DNA of 64,000 nt from assembly GCA_963930055.1 (NCBI GenBank), contig CAWVKS010000004.1, positions 1-64,000 on the forward strand, read 5' to 3'. Under the pieces are notes generated by a model. The model did not search any database. It had not been told where the DNA came from and saw nothing but the letters and a program-made list of their open reading frames with translations. This document shows positions 46,030 to 55,160 of the stretch, piece after piece. Origin of the DNA: Pullichristensenella sp963930055 (GTDB lineage: Bacteria; Bacillota; Clostridia; Christensenellales; Aristaeellaceae). Both the position numbers and the translations under genes were made by a program. How positions within the stretch are numbered: position 1 is the stretch's first letter; each line of letters starts with the position of its first letter.

Positions 46030-47307
46030 TCAGTTCAGCGCGATGGCGGAATTAACGGCGTCCTCCGCGCTCATGGCGCCGGTGACGACGTTCTGCACAT
46101 TGCCAAACAGGTCGGTCTTGGCCTCGGAGGAGATGGTATCCTGCACAGCGCCCACGACGCCGGTGATCTGCGCATTGGCTTCGGCGGCGGACTGCTGCAG
46201 CGCATTCAATCCCTCGGGCGACGCGCCGTTGTTCAGTGCGGTCACCTCGGTGGTGACGAAGGTGGAAAGCACCTCGTCGGAGGTCATGTGTTCCACAAAG
46301 GCCACTGCCGCAGCCTGCTTATCGGGATCGTCCCACGCTTTTTGGGTGATGAAGTAGCCCATGGAGATGCCGCCGATGGCCTCGGAAGCGGAGCGATCGC
46401 CCTTGCCCGGCACGAAGGAGATGGCGTAGTCCTCCAGGCCGTCGGGATAGTTCTCGTTGAAGTAGCCTACCTTCCACGAGCCGTCGATGAGGAAGGCGGC
46501 CTCGCCGTCGCCAAAGAGCTGCACGGTCTCGGCGTCGGTGGCGGTCAGTGTGTTGGCCGGGAAGAATCCACGCTCATAGAGGTCTTTGAGGTCGTTGAGG
46601 GCGGCGACCCACTTCTGACCGGCCTCGTCATCCGCAGAGGCGGGGATGTCCAGATGGTTGGCCAGCGTGCCGTTGTTGAGCACCGCAAACTCGAACCAGT
46701 AGTGCGGCACCTCAAACAGCGAGCAGGCGATGGGCGTATAGCCGTTGTCCTTGATGGTCTGGCAGTCTAAGAGGAACTGCTCCCATGTGTAGTCCGCGCC
46801 GGGAACGGCGATGCCGCAGGCCTCGAGCACACGGACGTTTACAAACATGTTCTCCCAGAAGCCGGAGGAGGGCAGGGCGTAGCTCTTTCCGTCGCTCGCC
46901 ACGGCGAACATGGAATCCTTCATGTTCGTGCCGTACTCGGGATAGCTGGCGCGTATGGTCTCGATGTCCACGACCTTGCCCGCGTTGATGAAGGGCTCGG
47001 CGTCGGCGTTGGTGAAGAAGAACAGCACGTCTGGCTCAGTGCCGGTTTCAAAGTCGGTGAGCACGCGCGCCTTCCACTCCTCGTTGGAGGTGGAAGAAGC
47101 GTCCAGCACGGTATTCCCCGTGGCTTCCTCATACGCGGCCACGGCCGCTTCATAGTTTTTGCGGTTACCGTCGTCGCCGCCGTAAGAGGTGACGACGGTC
47201 AGTTCTACGCTTCCTTCCGCGAGGGCGGCAAGGCCGCCGGCCAGCGTCGTAAGCAGCATCAGCGCGGCAAGAAACAGTGTAAAGAGTCGATTGCGTTTCA
47301 GATTCAT
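46030..47307 (-). CDS. Sugar solute-binding protein, family 1
   Basis: A 425-aa extracellular binding protein. Residues 1-30 are a signal peptide (FTLFLAALMLLTTLAGGLAALA), without an obvious lipobox Cys. The mature protein shows the family 1 pattern: VVTSYGGDDGNRKNYEAA, EPDVLFFFTNADAEPF, YALPSSGFWENMFVNVRVLE, GEAAFLIDGSWKVGYF, GGISMGYFITQKAWDDPDKQ. ATG at 47307 with AAAGGAGGAAGG upstream. By its cluster (chitobiose phosphorylase, NagA, NagB) the cargo is probably N,N'-diacetylchitobiose or a longer chito-oligosaccharide, similar to NgcE-type proteins. The ligand is inferred from neighbours only. Confidence 0.88.
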   Translation of the reverse strand: MNLKRNRLFTLFLAALMLLTTLAGGLAALAEGSVELTVVTSYGGDDGNRKNYEAAVAAYEEATGNTVLDASSTSNEEWKARVLTDFETGTEPDVLFFFTNADAEPFINAGKVVDIETIRASYPEYGTNMKDSMFAVASDGKSYALPSSGFWENMFVNVRVLEACGIAVPGADYTWEQFLLDCQTIKDNGYTPIACSLFEVPHYWFEFAVLNNGTLANHLDIPASADDEAGQKWVAALNDLKDLYERGFFPANTLTATDAETVQLFGDGEAAFLIDGSWKVGYFNENYPDGLEDYAISFVPGKGDRSASEAIGGISMGYFITQKAWDDPDKQAAAVAFVEHMTSDEVLSTFVTTEVTALNNGASPEGLNALQQSAAEANAQITGVVGAVQDTISSEAKTDLFGNVQNVVTGAMSAEDAVNSAIALN

Positions 47308-47421
47308 GATCCTTCCTCCTTTAACCTGTGTGCGCGTTCGCAGCGTTTTCCTGTGCTTTCATCATACGGCATTTAACACAAAAATCAAATAGATATACTT
47401 GCCATTTGTTGCATCTGATTG

Positions 47422-49134
47422 CTAAAGAGTGTCGCCTGTGCCACCGGCGCGCAGCTCTACCGTAAGCGTTGCCGTCACCAGCGTCCCCTCGCCCCGCTCG
47501 ATGCGCAGGCCGCAGGCGGGGCCATAGAGTATGCGCAGGCGTTGGTTGACGTTGGCAATGCCGATGTTTCCAGAACTTTCGCCCCTGGCGTCGTAGTCCG
47601 GGGATAGTAGGCGCCGAATGTGCGCCTCGTCCGCGTCGCTCAGCCCGCCGTCGTTGCAAACCTCCAGAAGCAGAAATCCCCCGTCTCGCCTCGCGCGCAG
47701 GGATACCACGCCCCGACCGTTGGGACGAATGCCGTGCTCCACAGCGTTCTCGATGACCGGCTGCAAGATCAGGCGCGGCACGCGGCAGGAAAGCAGTGCC
47801 TCCGGGATCTCCACGCAAACGGACAAGCGGCTGCCAAACCGCTGGGTGATGATATAGAGGTAGGCGTCCACATAGCGCATCTCCTCCCGAAGTGTCACCT
47901 CCGGACTCTTTTTGCGATCCAGCGCCGCGTCCAGCACGGTGGAGAGCGCCTCGATCATGCGCGAGACGCTCTGGTTGCCGCTCATACGCGCTTCCCAGTT
48001 GATGATCTCCAGCGAATTATTCAAAAAATGGGGATTGATATGCGCCTGCAGAGCCTTGATGTGGGCGTCGCGCAGGGCGATTTCTTCCCGGTAGAGGCGC
48101 TCGAACTGCGCCTTGAGCTGGCAGGACATGCGATTGAAGGAATCTGAAAGGTAGGTAAACTCCTGCGAGCTGGTCTGCGCCTCCACCTGATAGCCGAGGT
48201 TGCCGCCCTCGATCTGCCGCGCGCCCTCCATCAGCACTTCCATGGGGCGCGACACGCGGCGGCGGAAAAAGCGCACCGCGAGCCACAAAAGCGGCCAGAG
48301 CAACGCCAACATGGCTACCAGCGTCACGCGATAGGGCTTCAACTGAGCAAGCAGCACGTCGTAGTCCAGCGCCGCCCGCGCGGCCACATCGTAACCGCTA
48401 CCCTCCACGCGCGCGTCGACCACGCCGTATGTGCGCGTGATCTCGCCCTCGCCGCGCAGGGTCAGGCGCGTATCCCCCTCCAACGACACCTCCATGGGCG
48501 AGGCCCACGCCAGCGCGGAGAGGTCATCGAAATAGTAGGGCAGGTTCAGCGCCAGCGACAAAACGCCGATCACCGAATAATCGGAATCCATGAGGTTGCG
48601 CACCAGATACACGCGCCCGTCGCGCTCCAGAAAGCCCACGGCGGTATCCAGCCCCGCAGCCAGCGCCCACGCCGCCTCGTGATCCTCCGCCCACCAGCGG
48701 TCGATGGGGCGATACATAGCGCCCAGCGCGCTGTTTATGGTGATCAGCTGCATCTCCTGCGGGTCCTCGCTGAAACAAAACACACCGTAGAGAAAGCGGC
48801 TGTCAGCCTGATACTGGCGGTTGAGAAAGCCGCGCGTCTCCCGGTAGAGGGCGGCATAGTTGCCGTCCGCGCGGTAGGCGTGCCAGGCCTCGCGGATGGT
48901 CGTATCATACGAGGCCAGCCTCGAGGCCTGCACCGCGCTGTCCAGCCGATCGACACACATCTGCAAATGGAGGCCGAACTGTTCTGACAGCTCGGCCTCC
49001 GCCTGACTGCCCACGGCGCTTCCCAGATACCAGCCCATCATGCAAAGCTGCATCACCAGCGGTATCTGCCAGCAGAGCAGCACGATGAATATAATCTGCC
49101 GCCGCAAAGACGTGGACTTCTTTGTCTTTCCCAC
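47422..49134 (-). CDS. Sensor histidine kinase of the chitobiose cluster (YesM family)
   Basis: A 570-aa membrane sensor kinase. Two membrane helices (about 13-35 and 263-285) border a large extracellular dCache-like region (SRFLYGVFCFSEDPQEMQLI, SDYSVIGVLSLALNLPYYFDDL). HAMP (RRVSRPMEVLMEGAR) is followed by the phospho-acceptor segment ALQAHINPHFLNNSLEIINWEAR and the ATPase motifs PVIENAVEHGIRPNGRG and GNIGIANVNQRLRILYG. I chose the GTG at 49134 because GGCGGAGG lies just upstream; the ATG at 49155 has no good site. It is transcribed with the transporter and the regulator at 43348. Confidence 0.9.
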   Translation of the reverse strand: MGKTKKSTSLRRQIIFIVLLCWQIPLVMQLCMMGWYLGSAVGSQAEAELSEQFGLHLQMCVDRLDSAVQASRLASYDTTIREAWHAYRADGNYAALYRETRGFLNRQYQADSRFLYGVFCFSEDPQEMQLITINSALGAMYRPIDRWWAEDHEAAWALAAGLDTAVGFLERDGRVYLVRNLMDSDYSVIGVLSLALNLPYYFDDLSALAWASPMEVSLEGDTRLTLRGEGEITRTYGVVDARVEGSGYDVAARAALDYDVLLAQLKPYRVTLVAMLALLWPLLWLAVRFFRRRVSRPMEVLMEGARQIEGGNLGYQVEAQTSSQEFTYLSDSFNRMSCQLKAQFERLYREEIALRDAHIKALQAHINPHFLNNSLEIINWEARMSGNQSVSRMIEALSTVLDAALDRKKSPEVTLREEMRYVDAYLYIITQRFGSRLSVCVEIPEALLSCRVPRLILQPVIENAVEHGIRPNGRGVVSLRARRDGGFLLLEVCNDGGLSDADEAHIRRLLSPDYDARGESSGNIGIANVNQRLRILYGPACGLRIERGEGTLVTATLTVELRAGGTGDTL

Positions 49135-49240
49135 GAGCGCACCTCCGCCGTCCATTTGTTCCAGTATAACACACGCGCCCGCGCCGGAAAAGCGCCCGGC
49201 GCGCAAAAACTGCGGCGTGGGAGGAAGGACCGCCCGCGCT

Positions 49241-50665
49241 TCAGCGCGGCGCAAGAGCTAAAAACGCCTCGATTTCGTCGAGCACTGTCCGCGCATCCCT
49301 GGCACTGGACATCTCGCAGAAGATGCGCAATAGCGGCTCCGTGCCGGAAAAGCGGCAGATCGCCCAGCCGCCCCCGCAGAAATACAGTTTGAGGCCGTCC
49401 GTGTAGCCGGTTCTTTCGATCTGCACATGCAGCGGCGGCAGCCGCTTTTGCCCGAACAACAGGCGGTGTATGCGTTCCCGCTGCGCCGGGGTCAGGCGGT
49501 AATCGCGCTCCTCCATTTCGTAAGCGCCATAGCGCGATACGATTTGCGCATAGAGCGCGGAGAGCTTCCGCCCGGTGACGGCGATCATCTCCACCAGCAG
49601 CGCGCCGGCATAGATACCGTCCTTGCCGTGAATGTGGCCGCGCACGGTCAGCCCGCCGGAGCTCTCGCCGCCAATGACGGCGTCCGTCTCGGCCATCTTG
49701 GCGGCGATGTGCTTAAAGCCCACCGGCACCTCCCAGCACATAGCTCCAAAATCAGCGGCGATAGCGTCCAGCAGGTGCGTAGTAGCGAGATTGCGCACCA
49801 CATCGCCCCGCCAGCCCTTGTAGCGCAGCAGATAGTAATACAGCAGCACCAGTATCTTATTGGGGTGCAAAAACTCGCCCCGGTCGTCAATGACGCCCAG
49901 ACGGTCGGCATCGCCGTCGGTGGCGATGCCGATGTCGCAACCGTGCTCCTCTACAAAGCGCTTCAGCGCCTCCAGCGTTTGCACGTTGGGCGCGGGTAGG
50001 CGGCCGCCGAAAAGCGCGTCGCGGCGTTCGTGGATCACGTCCACGTCGCAGCGGGCGGTAATCAGTATGGTCTGCAGCGCGGTTTTGGAAACGCCGTACA
50101 TGGGATCAAGCGCCACCTTCAAGCCGCAGGCGCGGATCGCGTTCATGTCCACTGCGGCGATAATGGCGTCGATGTAGGCGTTCATGGGGTCGATCAGACT
50201 GATCATGCCCGTCTCCAACGCCGCGTCGAATTCCGCGCGGGGCGGCGGCGCGCCTTCAAGCGATTCCATGCGCGCCTCCAGCGCCGCAGTCACGCGCGCG
50301 TCCGCGTCGCGCCCGCCATGCGTGAACAACTTTACGCCATTGTATACGGCGGGGTTGTGGCTTGCCGTGACGGCCATGCCGTAGGGGAGGTGCAGGCTGT
50401 CCACCGCGAACATCACAAGCGGCGTGGGCGCTTCCCGGTCTATCAGCAGGCAGGGCACGCCCGCCCCCGCCAGCACCTGCGCCGCCCAGTAGGCAGCCTC
50501 CTTGGAGAGGAAGCGCCGGTCGTAGCCTACGGCCACGCCACGCTCCCCGGCGGGTTCCTCCAGCGCCGCCTGCGCCAGCGCCGCGGCCAGCAATTCAACG
50601 TTCTGGCGGGTGAAGCCGTCGCCGATGACGGCCCTCCAGCCGCCGGTTCCAAAGCGCACGTTCAT
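49241..50665 (-). CDS. Phosphohexomutase (phospho-GlcNAc/phosphoglucomutase family)
   Basis: A 474-aa alpha-D-phosphohexomutase. The phosphoserine loop is VTASHNPAVYNG (Ser102), the metal loop is ATDGDADRLG, the sugar-binding loop is GGESSGGL (near 279), and the C-terminal phosphate-binding motif is CRFSGTEPLLRIFCE. ATG at 50665 overlaps the stop of the chitobiose phosphorylase gene (ATGA), so the two are translated together. The most economical reaction is GlcNAc-1-phosphate to GlcNAc-6-phosphate, joining the phosphorylase product to NagA. Other hexose 1-phosphates are possible. The start with FGTGGWR is typical of the subgroup. Confidence 0.9.
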   Translation of the reverse strand: MNVRFGTGGWRAVIGDGFTRQNVELLAAALAQAALEEPAGERGVAVGYDRRFLSKEAAYWAAQVLAGAGVPCLLIDREAPTPLVMFAVDSLHLPYGMAVTASHNPAVYNGVKLFTHGGRDADARVTAALEARMESLEGAPPPRAEFDAALETGMISLIDPMNAYIDAIIAAVDMNAIRACGLKVALDPMYGVSKTALQTILITARCDVDVIHERRDALFGGRLPAPNVQTLEALKRFVEEHGCDIGIATDGDADRLGVIDDRGEFLHPNKILVLLYYYLLRYKGWRGDVVRNLATTHLLDAIAADFGAMCWEVPVGFKHIAAKMAETDAVIGGESSGGLTVRGHIHGKDGIYAGALLVEMIAVTGRKLSALYAQIVSRYGAYEMEERDYRLTPAQRERIHRLLFGQKRLPPLHVQIERTGYTDGLKLYFCGGGWAICRFSGTEPLLRIFCEMSSARDARTVLDEIEAFLALAPR

Positions 50666-53064
50666 GCGCCGTCCCTCCTTCCCATGCGCACCAGTACATC
50701 GTTGACGCTGCCCTCGGGGCAGGGGGGAACGACGCCATCCCGGCAGGGCACGCCGTTGAGCAGCACTTCCCGCACGCCCTTTTCCACGCCCTCCGGATTC
50801 TCCACGCGGATGCGGTAGATCGCGCCCCGCCATTTGCGCATCACGGCAAAGCCCGGCCACTCCGCAGGGATGCAGGGATCCACGCGCAGAGCGTCAAACT
50901 CCGGCCGCACGCCCAACAGGTAGCGGGTGGCGGCGTAGTAGCTCCAGCCCGCCGACCCAGTCATGAATGGATGCCGCGCCCTGCCGAAGGCGGTGTGATC
51001 CGGCCCCATGATAAACTGGCAATAGGAATACGGCTCGCTCTGGCGCACTTCGATTTTGTCGTTCTGCGTCGCAGGGCAGAGCGCCCTGTAGAACTTCATC
51101 GCCCGCGCGCCGCGCCCCAGCCGAGCCTCGGCGCACCACGCCCAGGGGTTGGAGTGGGAAAAGATGGAGCCGTTTTCCTTTACCCCGCAGTACACGCGCG
51201 TGATAAAGCCGATGCCGTCGTCGGGCCGGGTATAGGACGGCGCGTTGAGCCGCAGCCCCCAGGGCGTGTACAGCGCCTGATCCACTGCGTCCATGGCCAT
51301 GCGTCCCTCCTCGGGCGTGGCCGCCCCGCAGATCACCGCCCAGGCGTTGCTCTCCAGATGTACGCGGCCCTCGACATCCGCCTGCGTGCCGATTCTGCGC
51401 CCGTCTGCGGTGATACCGCGCAGGAACCACCTGCCGTCCCACAGTTCGCGCCGGCAGATCTGCACGGCGCTTTCACGGGCCCGCGCACTGTCGTCCGCGT
51501 CCCGCACCCGCCCCAGCGCCCTTGCCAGCGCCTCGAAGTGCCTCAGCGCCCATATGTACAGAAAGGAGACCATGGCGCTCTCGCCGCCGCCGAGATTCAG
51601 GCAGTCGTTCCAGTCCGCGCGCAGTCCCTTGCATATGCCGTGCGCGCCCACCTGCGCGGCGCTGAAGCGAAGGATGCGCCAAAGGTGTTCGTAGATCGTG
51701 CCCTCGCCGCCGTCGGCATAGCCGACCACGCGGTCGCAGAAAGCCAGATCGCCTGTTTCTCGCACATACTCGGCGACCGCCGCCACCAGCCAGAGGGCGT
51801 CGTCGGCGCAGGCGTCCTCGAGGCCATGCACAATAGAGGCGCGCTCCGGCGTGGGGATGACTGTGGGCGATTTGTACGGGAGTTTCTCCTTCGGCGGCTT
51901 GAACCACGCCGGATCAAACAGGTGCAGACCGTAGCCCGCGCTGGTCAGCCCCTGCATCAACTGAAGGATGCGCCTTTTGCAGCCCTCCGGGTTGGAATGC
52001 GGGATGGCCATGGCGTCCTGCGCGGTATCACGGTAGCCCAGCCCGGTGCGCCCGCCCACCTCGATAAAGGAGGCGAAGCGGGAGAACATCACATTGACCT
52101 CGCTCTGGTAGAGATTCCATGTGTTGAGCATGGCGTTCATATCCGGATCGGGCGTGTCCACCTGCAAACGTTCCAGCTTTTCGCGCCAGAAGGCGGCCAG
52201 ATCGGCGAACGCCTCGTCCACGCGGCGCATGTCGGCGTATTTCTCCCGGACGCGCACGCCTTCGGCGCGATTGCCCGCGCCCAGCATCAGAATCAGGCGC
52301 GCCTGCTCCCCCGCCTCCAGTTCCACGCGGGCGCACAGCACGCCGCAGTGGTTGCCGCCCTTTTCGCTGGAGGCAGAGCACTGGCCGCGCTCCACCGTCA
52401 GCGGATTGGCCTCGGTGCGGTAAGGCCCGATGAAGGCGTCCCGCAGACAGTCGAATCCGTCCGGCGCGAATGAGGAGGCTAGAAAGTAGTGCTCGTGCTC
52501 ATAGAAAAGCTCGTAGTCAATGATGCCGTCCTCACAATCGCAACCGGCGCAATAAAGGGACATCTGAAAATTCTGGTTGTCGATAGGGATTTGATGAAAG
52601 GAGAACTCCACATAGGAATACACGCTCAGGCGGCGAGGGCGACCGGAGCGGTTTTGCAGGGTTACGTCCCACAGCTCCACCGCCTCGCCGCGGGGGATGA
52701 ACATCGTCTGCGATGCGGATATGCCGCTGCGGCGGCACTCGTATACACTGTAGCTCAGCCCGTGGCGGCAGCGATAATCTGCAAGATCCCCGCTGCACGG
52801 CTGCCAGGAGACCGTCCAGTATTCGCCGGTATCGTCGTCCCGCAGGTATATGTAGTGCCCGGGGCGATCCATGGGCACGCCGTTGGGGCGAAAGCGCGTC
52901 ACACGCCCATGCTCCGGGCTTTTGTGGAACATATACCCGCCGGCGGTGTGGTTCAGGACTGCGCAGAGGTCTTCCACACCCAGATAGTTCGTCCATGATA
53001 CCGGAACGTCCACGCGGTCGATCACATATTCACGGCGCTGCGAGTCAAAATATCCATATTGCAT
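50662..53064 (-). CDS. chbP: GH94 N,N'-diacetylchitobiose phosphorylase
   Basis: An 800-aa GH94 phosphorylase. It resembles the Vibrio chitobiose phosphorylase along its full length: YGYFDSQRREYVI start, PVSWTNYLG, NHTAGGYMFHKSPEHGR(V)T, RPGHYIYLRDDD, GGRTGLGYRDTAQD and LRADWNDCLNLGG. The DWND motif (484-487) carries the general acid Asp. The enzyme cleaves (GlcNAc)2 with phosphate to GlcNAc-1-phosphate and GlcNAc, saving one ATP. There is no signal peptide, so it is cytoplasmic. ATG at 53064 with GTGGAGGGG upstream. It is the first gene in the leftward cluster. Cellobiose phosphorylase is the main alternative, but the nag genes around it favour chitobiose. Confidence 0.9.
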   Translation of the reverse strand: MQYGYFDSQRREYVIDRVDVPVSWTNYLGVEDLCAVLNHTAGGYMFHKSPEHGRVTRFRPNGVPMDRPGHYIYLRDDDTGEYWTVSWQPCSGDLADYRCRHGLSYSVYECRRSGISASQTMFIPRGEAVELWDVTLQNRSGRPRRLSVYSYVEFSFHQIPIDNQNFQMSLYCAGCDCEDGIIDYELFYEHEHYFLASSFAPDGFDCLRDAFIGPYRTEANPLTVERGQCSASSEKGGNHCGVLCARVELEAGEQARLILMLGAGNRAEGVRVREKYADMRRVDEAFADLAAFWREKLERLQVDTPDPDMNAMLNTWNLYQSEVNVMFSRFASFIEVGGRTGLGYRDTAQDAMAIPHSNPEGCKRRILQLMQGLTSAGYGLHLFDPAWFKPPKEKLPYKSPTVIPTPERASIVHGLEDACADDALWLVAAVAEYVRETGDLAFCDRVVGYADGGEGTIYEHLWRILRFSAAQVGAHGICKGLRADWNDCLNLGGGESAMVSFLYIWALRHFEALARALGRVRDADDSARARESAVQICRRELWDGRWFLRGITADGRRIGTQADVEGRVHLESNAWAVICGAATPEEGRMAMDAVDQALYTPWGLRLNAPSYTRPDDGIGFITRVYCGVKENGSIFSHSNPWAWCAEARLGRGARAMKFYRALCPATQNDKIEVRQSEPYSYCQFIMGPDHTAFGRARHPFMTGSAGWSYYAATRYLLGVRPEFDALRVDPCIPAEWPGFAVMRKWRGAIYRIRVENPEGVEKGVREVLLNGVPCRDGVVPPCPEGSVNDVLVRMGRRDGA

Positions 53065-53130
53065 ACAATCCCCTCCACATACTTCGTCAATTTCATTATA
53101 CCGCCTCGCGCTTTTTCCACCATAGCCGGC
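53065..53130 (-). promoter_or_regulatory. Promoter candidate for the chitobiose cluster
   Basis: TATAAT on the minus strand (53100-53095) lies 31 bp before the chbP start codon and just upstream of its ribosome binding site. No good -35 box is found 16-18 bp further upstream (TATGGT/ATGGTG region), which fits an activated promoter served by the cluster's AraC-type response regulator. Confidence 0.5.
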
Positions 53131-53343
53131 GATGTTACCTTTTGCCTCTGCTTGTCTGATCTGCCGCACAGGCAAGGGCCATGACGCGGCACAAGCCGCA
53201 GCCATGGCGTAGAGGGGGAGGCGGCTGTCAGCGGGAACCGGCTAAGGTTAGCCACGAATCGTGCAACACCTGCGCTTAAATTGCTGTTAGTAAAACTCTG
53301 AATTCGAGGATTGTCGAGGGAGGTGTTGGAGTAATTGCTGATA

Positions 53344-53422
53344 TAAGCAAAGAAATAACGGATATTGATTGGGTTTTACCCCGAATACCCGTTATCTTGC
53401 TTACCAATCCCGCCTGACAGAT
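53344..53422. repeat. Palindromic repeat, copy B, upstream of chbP
   Basis: Shares TAAGCAAAGAAATAACGGAT, CCGAATACCCG, TATCT/TATCTTGCTTACCAATCCCG and TGACAGAT with copy A (39568-39642) in the same orientation; the difference is a longer loop (79 against 75 bp). The stem TAAGCAA...TTGCTTA with ATAACGG / CCGTTAT is better preserved here. The two copies bracket the chitobiose genes. Confidence 0.75.
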
Positions 53423-53552
53423 GCCATATTCGTAATCTCTGGAATTACTTTCTTATGAGCACCCGGCGAAAAACGGGGGAATTTTGCATGGGAATTCCCC
53501 CGTCTGGACATTTCGCCAGATTGTATCAATTTCTGGTAAGGGAGCCAGAGTT

Positions 53553-53590
53553 CCTATCGGGATCGTTGTGATTCCGATAGGGATTTTTTT
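53553..53590 (+). terminator. Rho-independent terminator without an upstream gene
   Basis: CCTATCGG (53553-53560) and CCGATAGG (53574-53581) form a perfect stem followed by GATTTTTTT (seven T). No coding sequence ends before it on the plus strand. Confidence 0.8.
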
Positions 53591-54326
53591 GACCCTTGTA
53601 GAGACAAAAGAGACCGTGGCGCAGGGGCTTTTAAACCCGGGGGATAGAAACTTTGGATCGCGTGCCTGTCAAAAACAATGATCCTGGCCACGGATTGTTT
53701 TCACTCCATGGCGTTTGCGGGGCTGCTGCGTTCGCTTCAGAAAGATCTGCAACACGGCTTGGCCTCCGCTTGTTCCAGCCTTTGATTGGAATCTCTTCTA
53801 TTTTAAAAAGCCCCACGCAAGGATTTTTCAGACAAAGCATCTCCTCCTCGGGCTGTCTTTTTGCATTTTTTCGCCTGGTTGGCTTGCCTTGCCTCCTTTT
53901 TTCCGATATCCCAACTTCTATATATATGTCAGTCTACCATCCCGAATGGTTTTCGTGGCTTTTGAGCAAGGTCAAGTAACCCCGTTGCGAAAGCAGGAAG
54001 GGCTTTGACCGCCTGGCCTTCAATGCCGGGCGATTAGGGCCGGACGGATTGGGCACTTGGGCGGAACATGTGCGCAGGCTCCATGTGAAGCGTCCCTGCG
54101 GGAGGCGCGCGTGGGGCCTCTCGCGGTTTTGAGGCCGCCGCGGCGGAAAATTACAGCGGCCAATAAGTTACAGAAAGGCGCTAACGCGAAATAGCACAAT
54201 TCGAATTGAGATAACGAATAAATATAGCATAAATGGAAAACGATTATCAATATTGCATATAGTATATATAATAGTGCGCGTTTTTGGGAAATATAGCAAA
54301 CTATTTCTACAAATGCAAATTATATA

Positions 54327-54375
54327 TTGACAAATGAGCACCGATATATTATACTAATATCAGTTAACGATAACC
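54327..54375 (+). promoter_or_regulatory. Near-consensus promoter and operator-like repeat of the catabolic operon
   Basis: TTGACA (54327-54332), 17-bp spacer, TATACT (54350-54355): a strong vegetative promoter 60 bp before the first gene. Just downstream lies GTTAACGATAAC (about 54363-54374), an imperfect palindrome. Related motifs (GATAACGAATAA near 54209, AACGATTATC near 54239) occur upstream. Such a strong promoter with an operator next to the start site suggests control by a repressor encoded elsewhere. Confidence 0.75.
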
Positions 54376-54415
54376 AAAACAACCGACCGACAAACCCTTT
54401 GAAGGAGGAACGGGA

Positions 54416-55150
54416 ATGAGGCTTGCAGGGCGTTGCGCCATCGTTACCGGCGGCGCGCAGGGTATCGGCTTTGCCATCGCAAAGCGTCTGAACGAGGAAG
54501 GCTGCCGGGTGGCGATCCTCGACATACAGGCCGAACAGGCCGCGCAGTCGGCCTCCCGGCTGAAGGACAGCATTGGCGTCGCCTGCGACGTCTCCTCCCC
54601 GGAGGCGATCGGGACGGCGCTTGCGCAGGTGGCGGAGGCCTTTGGCGGCATTGACATACTGGTAAACAACGCCGGTATATTGCCCAGCCAGGGCATTGAG
54701 GAGCTCACGGAGGCCACCTGGGACAGGACAATGGCCATCAATCTCAAGAGCGTGTTTTTCATGGTGCAGAAGGCGCTGCCCTATTTGAAGAAGTCCGCGC
54801 ATCCCCGCGTCATCAACACCAGTTCCCTGGCCGGGCGCATGGGCGGCTTTGAGACCTGCCTGGCCTACTCCGCTTCCAAGGGCGGCATCAACGCCCTGAC
54901 GATGGGCTTTGCGCGGCAGCTGGCGCCCTTCGGCATCAATGTGAACGCCGTCTGCCCCGGCACTACCGAGACAAAGATCACGCAGGCTTTTACCCAGGAG
55001 CAGATGGAACGCCTCTATACGCGCATCCCGCTGCGCCGCCTGGGCAAGCCGGAGGACCACGCCGCCGCGGTGGCGTTCCTTGCCAGCGACGACGCCGCGT
55101 TCATCACCGGCCTTTTGATGGACGTCAACGGCGGCATGTACATGGGCTGA
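54416..55150 (+). CDS. SDR family oxidoreductase
   Basis: A 244-aa classical short-chain dehydrogenase. The nucleotide-binding motif is TGGAQGIG (11-18), the acidic residue at the end of strand 2 (ILDIQ, Asp36) favours NAD(H), NNAG is at 84-87, and the catalytic triad is Ser136/137, Tyr151 and Lys155 (YSASK). The C-terminus GGMYMG is typical of FabG-like sugar dehydrogenases. It is the first gene behind the promoter at 54327, with AAGGAGGAACGG upstream. Neighbours (isomerases, transaldolases, MDR dehydrogenase, Liv-type importer) suggest oxidation of a polyol or sugar acid rather than fatty acid synthesis. Substrate not known. Confidence 0.9.
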   Translation: MRLAGRCAIVTGGAQGIGFAIAKRLNEEGCRVAILDIQAEQAAQSASRLKDSIGVACDVSSPEAIGTALAQVAEAFGGIDILVNNAGILPSQGIEELTEATWDRTMAINLKSVFFMVQKALPYLKKSAHPRVINTSSLAGRMGGFETCLAYSASKGGINALTMGFARQLAPFGINVNAVCPGTTETKITQAFTQEQMERLYTRIPLRRLGKPEDHAAAVAFLASDDAAFITGLLMDVNGGMYMG

Positions 55151-55160
55151 GGAGGGCAGT

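Larger units (their letters stand above)
53131..54326. other. Long gene-free region with palindromes and a terminator
   Basis: About 1.2 kb without a supported gene. It holds repeat copy B (53344-53422), a perfect 11-bp stem ACGGGGGAATT / AATTCCCCCGT (53473-53503), and a full intrinsic terminator at 53553-53590. From about 54180 the sequence becomes very AT-rich and leads into the promoter of the next operon. Short frames here have no ribosome binding sites or family features. A small RNA ending at 53590 is possible. Confidence 0.55.
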
